Shown: positions 11,001 to 22,409, numbered from the stretch's first letter. The stretch is 64,000 bases of DNA from Euwallacea fornicatus (GCF_040115645.1 NC_089547.1:2356001-2420000); one strand, 5' to 3'. Numbers and translations are program-made. The notes: generated from the letters alone by a model not told the origin.

Positions 11001-11800
11001 TGACAGGACTTTATTAAAATCCTCGTCTCGAGCCATATTCAGACATAATTTAACGCGAACCCAGTAAAACGCGCACATTTGCGTCTCTCCTTATCCCTTA
11101 ATTGGTTTCATTTTGGAAAATCACTCGTGTTTATTTTCAAGAGCAATTTTCCAAAGTCGCGTTCGTCTCCTGCACGAAATATATGTGTTTCTTTGTTCCG
11201 GATTATTGGAGCAAATAAAACAAGAAACCCCGGCACTAGAGGAAGCCAGGTAAACGCGAGAAGGGATTAGGAAACTACAAATATTCCTTAACAAAGGCCT
11301 TTTTGCGGTGTTGTTCGTTTTGGCGCAGTCGACAGGATGGGCACAGTATATTAAATCGCTGTAAAAGCGTCGTCTTCCTTTAATTGAATCAAAAATGGCC
11401 CATTTCGTTTATTCGTCTCGACAAAACGCGGAATATGTACGGATCGCTTAGTATTCAGTAGAAATGGGAATAATTTTGGTTTGAATGGGGGTGCTTTATT
11501 TGAAAAACGAATATCTGTAGGTGACAGCACGTTCCGATGAATCGATCAATAGGACACACAAAACGCGGAAAGGGGTTGTCGTCATGTTGACGTAAACAAG
11601 ATTATTATTACGTCCCAGATTTGCGCCAAAACGATATCTCCAATCCCAGGCACGTTTTCTTTTTCACAGATAACGGCATTAGCGACGCATTTAGTTCCTT
11701 AAATAATAAACTTATCAGGGGTACGCAGTAGCGCTGGTTACCCCCCCATTGTTTCCGCTATCTCCCCCTTTAAAAGAAAAAAATTATTACGCCTAAATTG
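8040..11800. other. Non-coding stretch
   Basis: Several small open frames (8583-8825, 8885-9136, 9862-10170, 10597-10815) show no domain, signal peptide or splice context that I can defend. The sequence looks mostly unique, with local GC-richer patches. Confidence 0.45.
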
Positions 11801-11826
11801 ACTCGCATCAGTGCAATTGTTAACGA

Positions 11827-11962
11827 CACGTGCGCAACCGAATGCGGAACCAATGGCCACGTGCCGCGCCTTTGCTTGACTTGGCTCACGTGACTGGGTT
11901 TTAAACCTGACAAATGACGGCGGCGACGTAATGAATAATGACGTTTAATAGCGGTGACGTCA
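11827..11962. promoter_or_regulatory. Candidate cis-regulatory module: three CACGTG E-boxes and a CRE
   Basis: Perfect CACGTG at 11827-11832, 11858-11863 and 11887-11892 (start spacings 31 and 29 bp, about three helical turns). CCAAT lies at 11850-11854. TGACGT is at 11939-11944 and a perfect palindromic CRE, TGACGTCA, at 11955-11962. The patch is GC-richer than its surroundings. CACGTG is bound by bHLH-PAS and Myc/Max factors and TGACGTCA by CREB/ATF; that this acts on dok-7 or any other gene is inference. Confidence 0.45.
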
Positions 11963-12159
11963 CGGGGTGTAATTGCCTGACTTTAGTTTATTATGAGTGT
12001 TCGCCTTCGACATAAGAGAACGGGTAGGGCTGTGGGAGTGAATGTCGCGGTCGAGAAAAGAACTCCACTAAGCCCCAGTCGCAACAATAACCTTTTATTT
12101 CTACAGAAGATGTGCAAAGAAGCAAACTGAACTTTAACGATGCGAATTAATTTTAATGA

Positions 12160-12790
12160 TACGAGGGGCGATCGAAAAATTCCAGGACTTTTTGAATTAC
12201 GGGGCAACGAAGCGCAATGGGGCTGCCAGCACTGTTTAGCGTTGCTCGGCTCAAGCTCCGCTGTGTTTTCCGATGCTCAATTATTCTCGTTTTCACGAAG
12301 TTGCAGCCGATTTCGTAGAAGCAGTTCTGTGTGTCTGGCGATCATTCAATAATTCGCAATGTGAAGTTAAACGAAGTGGAGAATGGGTATTTTTTTAAAT
12401 TCGATTAATATAGTAATTTAAGAATTTTCTTAATGAAGCTGTGGCGAAGTGGAAATTGGGTGTTGCACCTATGGCAACGCACCAGTTCATTCCATCAAGC
12501 CGCGATTCGCGCATAATAAACGGCACGACTGTCATTCCTCAGTCTCCCTGCTCACCAGACTTGGCCCCTGCGGACTTTTCTTGTTTCTCAAACTCAAGAG
12601 ACATTCGAAAGGGCAGTGGTTTCATTCAATTGAAAGCGTTAAAGAAAAATCGCTGGAAAAGCTAAAGAGCATTCCACAAGAACACTCCTCAGCATCCTTC
12701 CAGCAGGGAAACGACGCCGGAAAAAGTGTGTACGTTGCCAAGGGGAGTACTTTGAGAGGGACAACGCTCAATGACTTTTAATATTTTCAA
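12160..12790 (+). pseudogene. mariner remnant, internally deleted
   Basis: TACGAGGGGCGATCGAAAAAT at 12160 resembles a mariner 5' terminus. After about 260 bp of non-coding DNA the 3' coding part appears: NGTTVIPQSP and SPDLAPADF (third catalytic Asp) in one frame to about 12580, then LFLKLKRHSKGQWFHSIESV and SLEKLKSIPQ in the next, a single frameshift. The first two catalytic motifs are gone. It differs in sequence from the 7.1-kb mariner, so it is a separate lineage. The 3' terminal repeat is too decayed to place, perhaps near 12811-12840. Confidence 0.75.
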
Positions 12791-12849
12791 ATCAGGTTTT
12801 TAAGCGTTACTCTCGAGACCTTTTGGACCCCGACCTCACGTGGACTAAT

Positions 12850-15050
12850 CTCTACCCCATCTTAACAAACCCACCTCAAGATTTCTTCAATCCATTTTTA
12901 TTGGCGTTAAACGGAGATTTTCATGATTTTTTATCAATCCACATCTGAGGTAGCACACTCATTTTCCTTATTTGCTTCTAACTCCTACAGAGATCTGCCG
13001 TAAGCCCCTTTACTAATTTTTTTTTTTTTTATATTTTCCTAAAAAGAACTAACCTTTATAAGCTTGGTTCAGGCGATAAAGAGGAAGAAATATCATTCTG
13101 CCGCTTGAATTAATTATTTTCTTGGAAAGGAGGTAAAAAGAAATTTTGGAAAGATATCCGAAGGTAGAGTTTTTAGGACGAATTAGCACGAAGTTTCTTT
13201 CAAACCGAGAGAAAAGTTTAAAGCGCGCTTGGGCGGTTTTTAATTCGATTTCCACTGGTTCTCGTTGCCGTGAAATTGATTACGGCCAACTTTAACACCA
13301 CCTTAGATTCGGCTAAACTTATCCAGGAAACTTTCGGCATTAGTCTTCTGTTGATTTTGCGACAAAACTTCCGTTGCCTACTACAGCTTATTTATTGTTG
13401 CCATTTATTCTACTCCTATCGCGACTGAAACTTGCGGAATTCGGCCAATCGCACGCGATCTTTTTACCCAAAAATGTCTATCAACCACTAATTTTGCCGC
13501 AACAATTTAAGCAAAATACGATTTCGTTCTGTGAGACAGAAGGAGCCGCTTCGAAAAGGCATCTCCGAGGATTTATATCCGAATGCGGATTAGGGGATTA
13601 AATAAGGAAGTTCCGGATCAAACGAACGCAGCCGGATCGCATTTATCCAAGAGCGGTAAATTGCAGCGTAATCGGAGTGCAATCGCAGAAATATCTGAGC
13701 CAAAAGATTATCAAAATGGTATTAGCACTTTGTATTTATGAGACCGTTGCCGATTTGTTCCAAGAGTTAGAACGCCACGATATCGGGGCTCCATTGATAA
13801 ATCTTCCATCAAGGTCTTAAAGAGACTTGATACGACAAAAGAGACGAGGCTGAAGCGAAAAGTTACTTTTTGATTGTACCTGACACGAAAACTGGATCAA
13901 ATATCCAGAAAGGGGACCCTCAAAGGAAAATCCGGCTCCGAGATATCGGGGTGCAATCGAGCAAAATGCCTTGTTAAAGAAAAATTCCCTTTATATCACT
14001 GGAGCTTGCCGAAACCCGTGGTCAGCAATAAAAACGGTTTTGATGTCGGATTTCGGAACGACACAAAGGACCGATACTTTAATTATGTTTTAAGTTAGCT
14101 AGTTGAGGCGGGGAATGCAATATGGGTTTCATTTCCTCATTGTCGTCTCGTCAGAGACGAGATTTGTTTTCTCTGATTTCGGTCAAGAATGGGCGATTGT
14201 GGCATAAATGCGAGCATCAGCTTCAGAGAAGGGGCAGAGGCTCTTAGGTCCTCATCAACAAGATGGACAGAATTATCGATTGAAAAATTGTAGAGAAGAA
14301 GGTGGAACCGAATGAAATTCATGGATGAAAAGTCGTCAACAATTAAAGTATGTTCAAATGGACCAATGGAAGTCCAAGAATTATCATTTATTAACGCGCT
14401 GCTTTAACCTCACCTTCAAACAAATTCCTACGTAAGTTTGTTTTATTAAAAAGAAAGACTAAATCTGTGTAGAATTACGGTAAAATTTAGACACAAAGTG
14501 GACGAAACAGTTTCGCCTTGAGCTAACAATATTGAAACAGGAAGCCGGTTGGGTTCCAAAGAGAGCGAAATGCAGTATTACTGGCGTCTCGTTTAGCTTC
14601 ATCTGATTTTAACGGTTTTACCTCAATAGTTGAGTTTTAAGAAGCTTTGCTTGACAGAGACAGCGCAGATTTGGACCCCATCGATTAATAATTGGATTTT
14701 TTTCTATTCTTACATTTGCGGTAAGGCAAATTACATACTCCCTCGAAATCAAAAATTATAGTCCCGGACGCAAATTGCACCGAATATAATAAAATCTCGT
14801 ACAATTTATAAATGCTTCGTTTATTATTAAAAAAAAAGTACATAAACGCATGATTAATGCATTTCATTTCCTACATGTTCTTTATATTTATTTGAAAACA
14901 CACATCCGAAACAGATGGGAGCATTCTATTTTATTAATGCGATCGAATTGAATAAATTGGTTAGTTAAAATGGATGGCGATAAACCATTTTTCTAGCTTC
15001 GCATTCAAATTTTGATTTGATATTATTTTAGCTCGGCCGTGACGAACACA
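12850..15050. other. Non-coding stretch
   Basis: No recognised gene or transposon. A poly-T run at 13018-13030 and several small open frames (13374-13601, 13874-14098) without features are all I see. Confidence 0.45.
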
Positions 15051-15159
15051 AAGCGTGCATATTGTTTCGTTTCTCGTTATATATGAAACACACACAAGTC
15101 TGCTTGTTTATGTTTTTGAATCATTTAAATTGACAATAATTTTCGTGAAACAATTATTG

Positions 15160-15290
15160 ATGTGGAAATTCGAGATTGTGAAATGGAGCCGTGAAACAGT
15201 TGGAAGAAAGCCAAAAAAAAATAACAAAAAAAAAATTAAAAAAAAAAACGGAAAAGGAAACTTCTATGTGCCTTTACATTTTTACTCCAA
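15160..15290 (+). repeat. A-rich dispersed repeat, copy 1 (direct pair with 15488)
   Basis: The unit begins GGAAATTCGAG, runs through a long A-rich tract (15217-15250) and ends in ACTTCTATGTGCCTTTACATT. The same order recurs at 15488-15595, and the terminal motif recurs at about 19818 and 23914. Confidence 0.6.
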
Positions 15291-15487
15291 TTTTCTGGGG
15301 GTTTCAAGACTGATGAGGAGAAATGTCTAGAGGGAGCCTTGATAGTTGAGGATTGAAGGCTGGTTTTCACGATGCTCGAGTTTGTGATAACAGATGAATA
15401 TACGTAGACAACACGATAGTCGCTACATTCGCAACTTTCGAGGAGACTTTATCGCGAAAATGTGTGCCTAACACAAGGATTATTCGC

Positions 15488-15595
15488 GTGGAAATTCGAG
15501 TGAAGCCACAACAAAATTGAAACGAATAAAAAAGAAACAAAAAAAAAATATATATATATGAAAAAGTAAATTTGTACGCGCGCGTGCATTTCCCT
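15488..15595 (+). repeat. A-rich dispersed repeat, copy 2
   Basis: GTGGAAATTCGAG, an A-rich tract passing into (TA)n at 15549-15558, then a GTACGCGCGCGTGCATTT end. Same order as 15160-15290, more diverged. Confidence 0.55.
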
Positions 15596-16134
15596 TTCGC
15601 AGAGGCGAAGAGTCAGGTCTAATCCAGGTTTTAAGCGGCATACACATTTCTATGGTATTATTCACGGCTGTAATCATTATCTAACAGCTCGTTGTGGGCG
15701 CGAACAAAGGAACAACTCTCCGAAAATAAATTATTAATAACGCGGTAAAATATCTAGTCCTGATCGGTGACGATGAAAAATTTACACCAGAGTTATTAGC
15801 TTAAAAATTAAAAATTCAAACCGCCGTAAAGAATCTAAAATAAATACGAAGAGAAGAAACCAGAAGCTTTTACTTGTGCGTAAGTTTTTCCAAGCGAGTG
15901 ACTAAAAGTTCCTGATTTTGGCACGGTTCAAGATCTAAGATGTTAGTATGAGGGCAATCTCAAAAATAAGGTTTTCAAGGCGTTAGGGCCGCAAGGACAC
16001 ATTTCTTAATCATCGTACCGTGTTCGTTGGTTCTCTCACTTTTAAGCAGGTCATCGATTACTTCGTCCTTTTATTTAGTACTGCCAGTTGTGTGTGATGA
16101 AGTTTCCATTTGTCGCTATCGCCAGGTGCGAAAT

Positions 16135-16675
16135 GGGAGAGGTTATTCCGTTTTAAAACGCAAAGGGCCTTAAACCCATCGAAATTCAGCGCCGCTTCGC
16201 GAAGGTGAATTGAGAATCGTTCAGAGATGTGAAAAATGTTCTCAAGTGGTGAAACGGTGTGCCGGCAAAATTATGGAAACTGTGCTTTGGGAGTATTTTT
16301 GGTCGATTTCGCCGATCATCTAACCACAATACACGCAAACAGATATTGTAATACTACATAGAAAATATTAAACGGGCGCTACGTAACAGAAGAACAAGAG
16401 CGCTGGGCACGGGAGCATGCCTTCTACAACCAACCCCCCCTTTGTCCAGATTTGGCCCTCGGTGACTACCACTTGTGTCCTAACTTGAAAGAACATTTGC
16501 GAGGAACGCGTTTCGGCCATCACGAACCGGCGGAAGAAGCGGTCCGAAGCTTCCTGAACAGCAACGCGGCACAGCTGGCAGACAAAAACTGGCGCAACGC
16601 CGACAAAAATGCATTTTCAAGCATTTTTGTCAAGGAAAAATTTGCAAGATTCAATTGTCGCATTCGATATTAAAT
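16135..16675 (+). pseudogene. mariner-like remnant with central deletion
   Basis: The left part carries a decayed N-terminal stretch (PIEIQRRFAKV, then FRDVKNVLKW) typical of the mariner DNA-binding region. The right part, 16420-16673, gives CPDLALGDYHLCPNLKEHLRG, the block around the third catalytic Asp, and continues open to a stop at 16671-16673. The middle, including both other catalytic motifs, is missing. The GC-rich 3' section suggests it is younger than its neighbours or of another origin. Confidence 0.72.
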
Positions 16676-16840
16676 ATCAACTTTTCTACAATTTCCAAAA
16701 AAAAACAGGCTTTATTTTCAGGATGACCCTCGTAAGGGTCTCAAGTATTATTCAGCGCAAAAGGTGATCGTGAACAAGCGCGAGTAAAGTCCGGAAGTAT
16801 CTATAGAGGGCATAAATCCAGTGCCGTGTTTTAAGTTATA

Positions 16841-17255
16841 CAGGGTGGGTCAAGAGTAACGCCACGGAATTTCATGACAAAGCCAAGAGATTTTTTAACT
16901 GTTTCTTTTTTGAGGTGTATACAGACTAACTAGAGCTACATTTTAAAATTATTTTCGAAGTATACAGAGCGTCCCAAACAAATGTAATTCATCAAAGTTG
17001 CATTTTTTTAAATGGGATCCCCTGTATGTTGTATAATTTTTGAACTCGACCATTAAAATAAAATTAAGTTGTATTAAGGTTTATGGTATCTAACTCTAGC
17101 AGTTTTTGAAATAATTCAGTTTTTGTCAAGATGCAAGATAATTTTCAACACCCAATCTCTCATCTCATATTTAAGTTTTTAAAACAAAATTTTAATAGGA
17201 AGCCATCAAGGGACCAAATTTTGTACTGTAAGTTTCAAAAAGTCGGCGAATTGTA
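16841..17255 (+). repeat. Left outer arm, 415 bp
   Basis: Inverted partner of 17836-18250. Contains its own 60-bp TA-flanked hairpin unit at 16965-17024 (CAGAGCGTCCCA ... TGGGATCCCCTG). Confidence 0.9.
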
Positions 17256-17835
17256 CAGGGTGTTCTAAAAATCTAAAAAGCTGGATCACCTGACCTTACC
17301 CCCACGGATTATTTTTTATGGAGGTATGTAAAAAATGAAGTTTATAAGATTCCTCCTACCACGACTGATGATATTAAAATAAGAATTAGAAATGTTTTTA
17401 CCTCTATAACGCCACAAATGCTAGAAAATGTTAGAAAATCTTTTGAAGAAACAATAAAATTATGCATAGAAGAAAATGGTCATCATGTAGAACACCTGAT
17501 ATAAATTTTTTTTATTATACTTAATTTTCTGCTTTTTTTTAATATTGTTAAATTTGTAATATACAAATATACGCAAGTAAATAATTAAATTGCATGGACA
17601 TCTTAGCAATTTCATATGGCATAAAGTTACAATTGGGGATTTAGATATTTTTATAAAAATGTATGTTGTTAGCAAAAATGAATAGAGCTATGTATAGGGA
17701 ATCCTAATGATATTCGATAGATAAGTAAATTCGGCATCTAACAGTAACACAACATACCGGGTGTTCCATTTAAATTAAAAAAGTTATTAACAGTTAAAAA
17801 TTGAACGAATTTGGCGCTATTTTTAGAACACCCTA
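17256..17835 (+). mobile_element. Inner 580-bp element at the palindrome centre
   Basis: TIRs of about 17 bp: CAGGGTGTTCTAAAAAT on the left, ATTTTTAGAACACCCTA on the right (last base changed from G). TA lies on both sides (17254-17255, 17836-17837). It carries a transposase C-terminal fragment (17280-17504). It interrupts what would otherwise read AATTG-TA-CAATT, the exact symmetry centre of the outer repeat. Confidence 0.8.
17280..17504 (+). pseudogene. DDE transposase C-terminal fragment, frame intact
   Basis: Seventy-four codons open to TAA at 17502-17504. The fragment begins AGSPDLTPTDYFLWRYVKNE, the block holding the last catalytic acidic residue of insect Tc1/mariner-superfamily transposases. 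It ends IKLCIEENGHHVEHLI, the usual C-terminus of that group (CIE.NG.HFEHLL). No start and no first two catalytic motifs; the 5' side joins directly to the TIR, so this is a deletion derivative. Confidence 0.85.
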
Positions 17836-18250
17836 TACAATTTGCCAACTTTTTGAAACTTACAGTACAAAATTTGGTCCCTTGATGGCTTCCTATTAAA
17901 ATTTTGTTTTAAAAACTTAAATATGGGATGAGAGATTGGATGTTGAAAATTATCTTGCATCTTGACAAAAACTGAATTATTTCAAAAACTGCTAGAGTTA
18001 GATACCATAAACCTTAATCCAACTTAATTTTATTTTAATGGTCGGGTTCAAAAATTATACAACATACAGGGGATCCCATTTAAAAAAATGCAACTTTGAT
18101 TAATTACATGTGTTTGGGACGCTCTGTATGATTTGAAAATAATTTTAAAATGTAGCTCTAGATTGTCTGTATACACCTCAAAAAAGAAACAGTTAAAAAA
18201 TCTCTTGGCTTTGTCGTGAAATTCCGAGGCGTTACTCGTGGCCCACCCTG
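17836..18250 (-). repeat. Right outer arm, 415 bp
   Basis: Inverted copy of 16841-17255 with only scattered differences, and identical in length. Confidence 0.9.
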
Positions 18251-18259
18251 TATAAATTC

Positions 18260-19370
18260 ACGATAATTTCTGTATAATAATCAATAGTGGAATTCGATAC
18301 GGTGTGTCGAACGGCTGGAGCAAACGAATTTATTTTGAGTTCGTACACGGGCCATGGAACTCCTGACACAATTACCCCAATATGCAGGGGAGGCTCCGAA
18401 GTTCCATAATTTCCCCCATCTTTCTAATTAGGCAAGTTTCTGTTAACTACAACCTAACTCGCTCTCGTTATCCCTTTTACCTGTGTTTGACAAATATAAG
18501 AGGGGATCTTTGTGACGCATAGTCCATATACACTTTAACTTTCAAAAACAATTATTTCAATAAGACCCTTGTCACGACGCAGGTAATTATCGCATGGATA
18601 CTTCAATCTTCCTCGCATTCTAACCGTACTTTATGAACTGTGCAAGTAGATAAATCATTTCTAAAACATTGAACTTTTCCCCTTGTCGCTGAACGAGATA
18701 CGCTTTCGCCCTTGCATTTCAACAAAACCTCTTTTGATACGTTTTTAGGCGCCCCGGCAACTTCCATAAATAAAAACCCTCTATTTATGACGTATTGAAG
18801 ACACATGTGGCCAAAAAGTCGTTTCAGATTTGCGCCCACCCTTGGGAGTTCTTTGAGGGAGAAATCGGTCTCTCGATGTCAATTTTTCCTTCAATTCTTC
18901 GTATTCTACGGTAGGGATGAAATATTCGGAACGTAAAAGTAAATTAGCTTTCCCATTAAAAGACTCCATATTTTCCCATAGTATTCTTTGGCCTTAAACG
19001 GGTTCATTACCATTTTGAATTCCTATTAACGGCATTTAACGGCCTGAATAATAAGCGGACCATTAATTAATTGAGCTATTTGCAGTCGGAGCCTGCATAC
19101 AAAGAGGAATCGGGTCGAAAATCCCGAATTGAAGACCGGGAATTGTGGAGGAGGATTTTTATGGGGATGGGTTTGTGCAATCTCACCCTACTTCTCCCTG
19201 TTCGAGGCATGGAGAACCCACCTGAAAAGAAAAAAAATATATTAGAAGGAAACTTAAATGAAAACGATCAATTAGGTACTAGCTCTAAGCGAGTTTTAGA
19301 CTCGCTCAGAATCACATTGTTCCCTTAGAATAGTCTACTGCTAGCGATATTTCAATGATCAATGATGTCT
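18260..19370. other. Non-coding stretch
   Basis: Unique-looking AT-rich DNA. Small open frames at 18603-18969 (minus) and 19071-19328 (plus) have no recognisable features. Confidence 0.45.
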
Positions 19371-19371
19371 T

Positions 19372-19620
19372 TTATGCAGCTTTAGGAATTATGCAGTCGT
19401 CCGCATGCATGACAAGTTCCATTCTGATGCTATAATGTGGGATGAGTTTTAATAGATATGATTCGAGGTCGTGGGCATGTAGATTGAATAGGGAAGGAAG
19501 TAGAGCACTACTCCGAGGGACGTCACAGCTGTGAGGACAGCTCACATCAAATCGAAAAGTAGGACAGTTATACAGTTTGATGCATCTCAATACATATAAA
19601 TTAAATTGAAAAGTTGCCGT
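19372..19620 (-). pseudogene. LINE reverse-transcriptase fragment
   Basis: The minus frame reads CDVPRSSALLPSLFNLHAHDL, a decayed form of the reverse-transcriptase block VPQGSVLSPLLFNLYxxDL. Further on comes MHADDCII in place of the catalytic F/YADD box, with both Asp residues retained. Only the palm segment survives; nothing else of the element is readable nearby. Confidence 0.75.
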
Positions 19621-19789
19621 GGTAGTGGTTGCTCCTGAAATCGTCTTGCCTAGGACTCATCAGGGGTTAAAGTTATTTCAAGGGTTGTGGATGGACCTGC
19701 TTTGCCATTGTAGTCCTCCATTAAGTCCACATCGTCTGTTCTCAAAATCGCAATGATTTCAGCTGCATGTCAGCAGAAAAACGAATTGT

Positions 19790-19845
19790 AGCAAAAAAAT
19801 CGAAAAGGAAGTTTCTACGTGCCCGTACATTTTTGGTTCGTGTAG
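19790..19845 (+). repeat. A-rich dispersed motif, copy 3
   Basis: A tract GCAAAAAAATCGAAAAGGAA followed by TTTCTACGTGCCCGTACATT; the best preserved of the four copies (see 15160). Confidence 0.55.
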
Positions 19846-20040
19846 TTTTTCTCCCAGCGTGTTTCAGGATTTGCGAGCTTTACGAATTTCTTTGATTTTA
19901 TTCGAGACTGGCAATCGGGTTCTCGGAACTTTACGAACATATGTATAAGAACTTACTCTGGATAAAATTGCGGAAATTTGTAATGTAAGTTGAGGAAACT
20001 CATTCAGGTTCTTAGTACCGACCGAACGATATGCAAACCG

Positions 20041-20588
20041 TTCTACGCATAAAAATATTAAATTGCTATATGAACTACATTCGAGAAAGGATTTGTTAAG
20101 GAAATACAGGGTATTGAAGTTTTATATTCTTTTCAATTTATCTTTTATAGCTGCCAAAGTTTTTGAGATATTCAGTTCAGATTTTGAGCATGGTGGTGGA
20201 GAGGAACTGGCTAAACGTCAACTATCCACGGAAGTTAGTAGGTTGTGGAGGCCTCCTCGATCGCCCGATCTAACACCTCTAGATTTTTATGTTTGGGGGT
20301 TTATGAAGAAAAATGCGTACTCCTGTAAACTTTCAACAAGAACTTATAGGGCAAATCAGAAGTTCTGTTCGTAGAATAACTGATCAGTATTTGAGAGACG
20401 TTCGGCGATCTTCATGGCGACGTTTTAATTTATGTGTAGAACGTGACGTAAATATCTCAAAAACAGTGGGAGCTATAAAAGATAAATTGTAAATAAAATG
20501 TTAAACTTCAACACCCTGTATATCTTTAACAAAGCAATCCTCGAACGCAGTTCATATAGCAAAGTAATTTCATTTTTATGCGCAGAAT
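20041..20588 (+). mobile_element. Nested inverted-repeat element
   Basis: Inverted repeats of about 135-140 bp (20041-20175 and 20449-20588). The outer 66-70 bp begin TTCTACGCATAAAAAT on the left and end in the inverse of TTCTGCGCATAAAAAT on the right. The inner part starts at CAGGGTATTGAAG (20107) and ends at CTTCAACACCCTG (20518), each next to TA. A transposase remnant fills the centre and runs into the right repeat. Confidence 0.82.
20218..20492 (+). pseudogene. Tc1/mariner-superfamily transposase C-terminal fragment
   Basis: The first frame gives RLWRPPRSPDLTPLDFYVWGF, with the third catalytic acidic residue. A frameshift near 20325 moves to a frame reading FQQELIGQIRSSV, ITDQYLRDVRRSS and RRFNLCVERDVN, the normal C-terminal helix order, to a stop at 20490-20492. 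The last dozen or more codons lie inside the right inverted repeat, so an inverted copy of coding DNA forms the inner part of the left repeat. Confidence 0.82.
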
Positions 20589-20599
20589 ACGCAGTTAAG

Positions 20600-21330
20600 A
20601 TTGTGATACAAAAAACCAGGACATCCGTATATATAATCTTAATTTCCAGAGGAAAGGACTATCGATAATTTGGCCTTTCTGCTTTCGTGACAAAAAGACT
20701 TATATCTTCACATAAATAATCATTCATGAACCCCAAAGAACAAAAAAAAACATTTGGAAATGCTCCAACAGCGTTGTTCAACGGAAAAGGAAGCGGAATT
20801 GTCTTGTTTGTCTCGTAAGGCAAAGAGGGTTCCGAATAGTCCAGTTGTGACGATTTTCTTTCCATTTTGTCTGAATTTATAGCAGTATTTCAGTTATTCT
20901 TGACGTGTGAGTGTGCTCGTATAGTAATTAGTTGGATGGATTGTGTAGCGAGTTGTCGGGGAGCCTCATCCTTGCAATCAGTCTTAGTGCAATGTGTCCT
21001 ATTGTTTGTACGCATTGTTTAGTTTTTTGCGTTGTATTTGCTCCCAGTATGGGTCCTTAGTATAACAATGGTTTGCAAATGGACCTGCATTTATTTGCTA
21101 CGGTTTTTATGCTGATCCCTTTAAATTTATATATCAGGCATCGACAATGTTTTCTCTCTTTAGTAATATCGATTTTTATATTTCGAGGGGTTAGTCAGTT
21201 CCGGTTTCGTTATCGTACGTTACTCTCGAGGATTTTAAGTCCTTTTTTGGTTTGGTCGTGCGACCGTCTGCCATTAATTTGGCGATTTGTGAGTAGAAAT
21301 TGGTTTTCAGTGAAATTTTACTGTTAGGTT
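20600..21330. other. Non-coding stretch
   Basis: No transposon or gene recognised; a small minus-strand open frame at 20659-20865 has no features. Confidence 0.4.
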
Positions 21331-21431
21331 CAATGTACAGGGTGTTCGTGAAATTAGTGTGCGATGGTTGACCAAAAATAAGCCATTCTAGGCAGTCTTA
21401 TGTATATTCAATGTTGCTTCGTGTTCCATTA

Positions 21432-22206
21432 CAGGAGGCCAAAATTCTCTAATTAATATCGCTTTTTCGAAATAATTGCTAAACGCTTTAATTGATTTTC
21501 ATAAATTCGAGAACTAATAGTTACTACATAATTAAATAAAATTTGTGTTTATTCTATTCGTTTATAGGAATGATTTTAATTTTTTCATTGCCACTGGCTT
21601 ACTTTATTTTCAAATTTTTTACCTCTTGCAAGATTTCCGCCGGACCTACAGTTTCTATGCAAAAAAAAATTCTTGCTGTACCCTGCAAATTTTCAACATT
21701 GTTTAGTCGGAACGAAATTATAAAAAGATTTAATTCTAAATAGCTATAAACTCGGTTTAATTCTTATAACAAATGCTCAAAATGTTGACCGTTTACCTAA
21801 GTACAAAAAAATAATCGTTTCAAAAAATGATTTTGTGGTTTGGGCATCGCGCCGGGCCTTTTTAACATTGTTTTTGTGTCAACTGCAAGGCACCGTAAAT
21901 AATTTATTAGCAAAGAAACTGCATGCCTAGCGAAAATTTCATAAAAATAGATAAAATTCAAAATAATGTCAGCTGGTGGTGAAGAAAAAATTTAAGTCAT
22001 TCATACATGAGGCAACAAAAATGCAAACTTTTGTTTACAAACAGGCACCATTTTTAGTATTTTCACGCATTAAAAAAATTAAAAAAGGATCGCGATTACG
22101 TCAAAAGACGCCAATTTATGCAATAACTCTTAGTCTCAAAATTAACGAAAACCGACAAAAGCGTTTAGCAACTGTTTCAAAAAAACGACATTAATTTGGC
22201 GCCCTG
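21432..22206. mobile_element. 775-bp TIR element, non-coding
   Basis: Left end CAGGAGGCCAAAATT, right end AATTTGGCGCCCTG, each flanked by TA (21430-21431, 22207-22208). The TIRs are about 100 bp, sharing ATTGCTAAACGCTTT, the GAGA-CTAA-AGTTA order and others. The interior has no transposase. Just outside, a second possible pair exists (CAGGGTGTTCGTG at 21338; GTTRACCAAAAATAAG shared in inverse at about 21365 and 22211), so it may also be nested, but less symmetrically than the others. Confidence 0.75.
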
Positions 22207-22409
22207 TAACCTTATTTTTGGTTAACACATTTCTGACCCCGCGTTGTACAGTTATTTCAGGGCCGTTCTGTATAGAAACAAGCCACTGTGTTTCCATTGG
22301 CTTCTGAAGTCTTTCTGCCGCTTTCTTCGTAGTATCCTTAATATATTGTACTATAGTAAGCACGTGGTCGTGTCCACATGTTTTTTGTTTCGTAAGTCAT
22401 GATTATATA

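Larger units (their letters stand above)
16841..18250. mobile_element. Long-inverted-repeat element with TA flanks
   Basis: The ends are CAGGGTGGGTCAAGAGTAAC (16841) and its inverse ending at 18250, each flanked by TA (16839-16840 and 18251-18252). Outer arms 16841-17255 and 17836-18250 are both exactly 415 bp and match almost base for base in inverted orientation. At their shared centre sits another TA-flanked element (17256-17835). The arms have no coding content. TA target duplication and CAGGG ends fit the Tc1/mariner superfamily. Confidence 0.9.

Noticed and set aside
12811..12840. Right TIR of the 12.2-kb mariner
   Set aside because: Similarity to the left end requires several gaps; not reliable.
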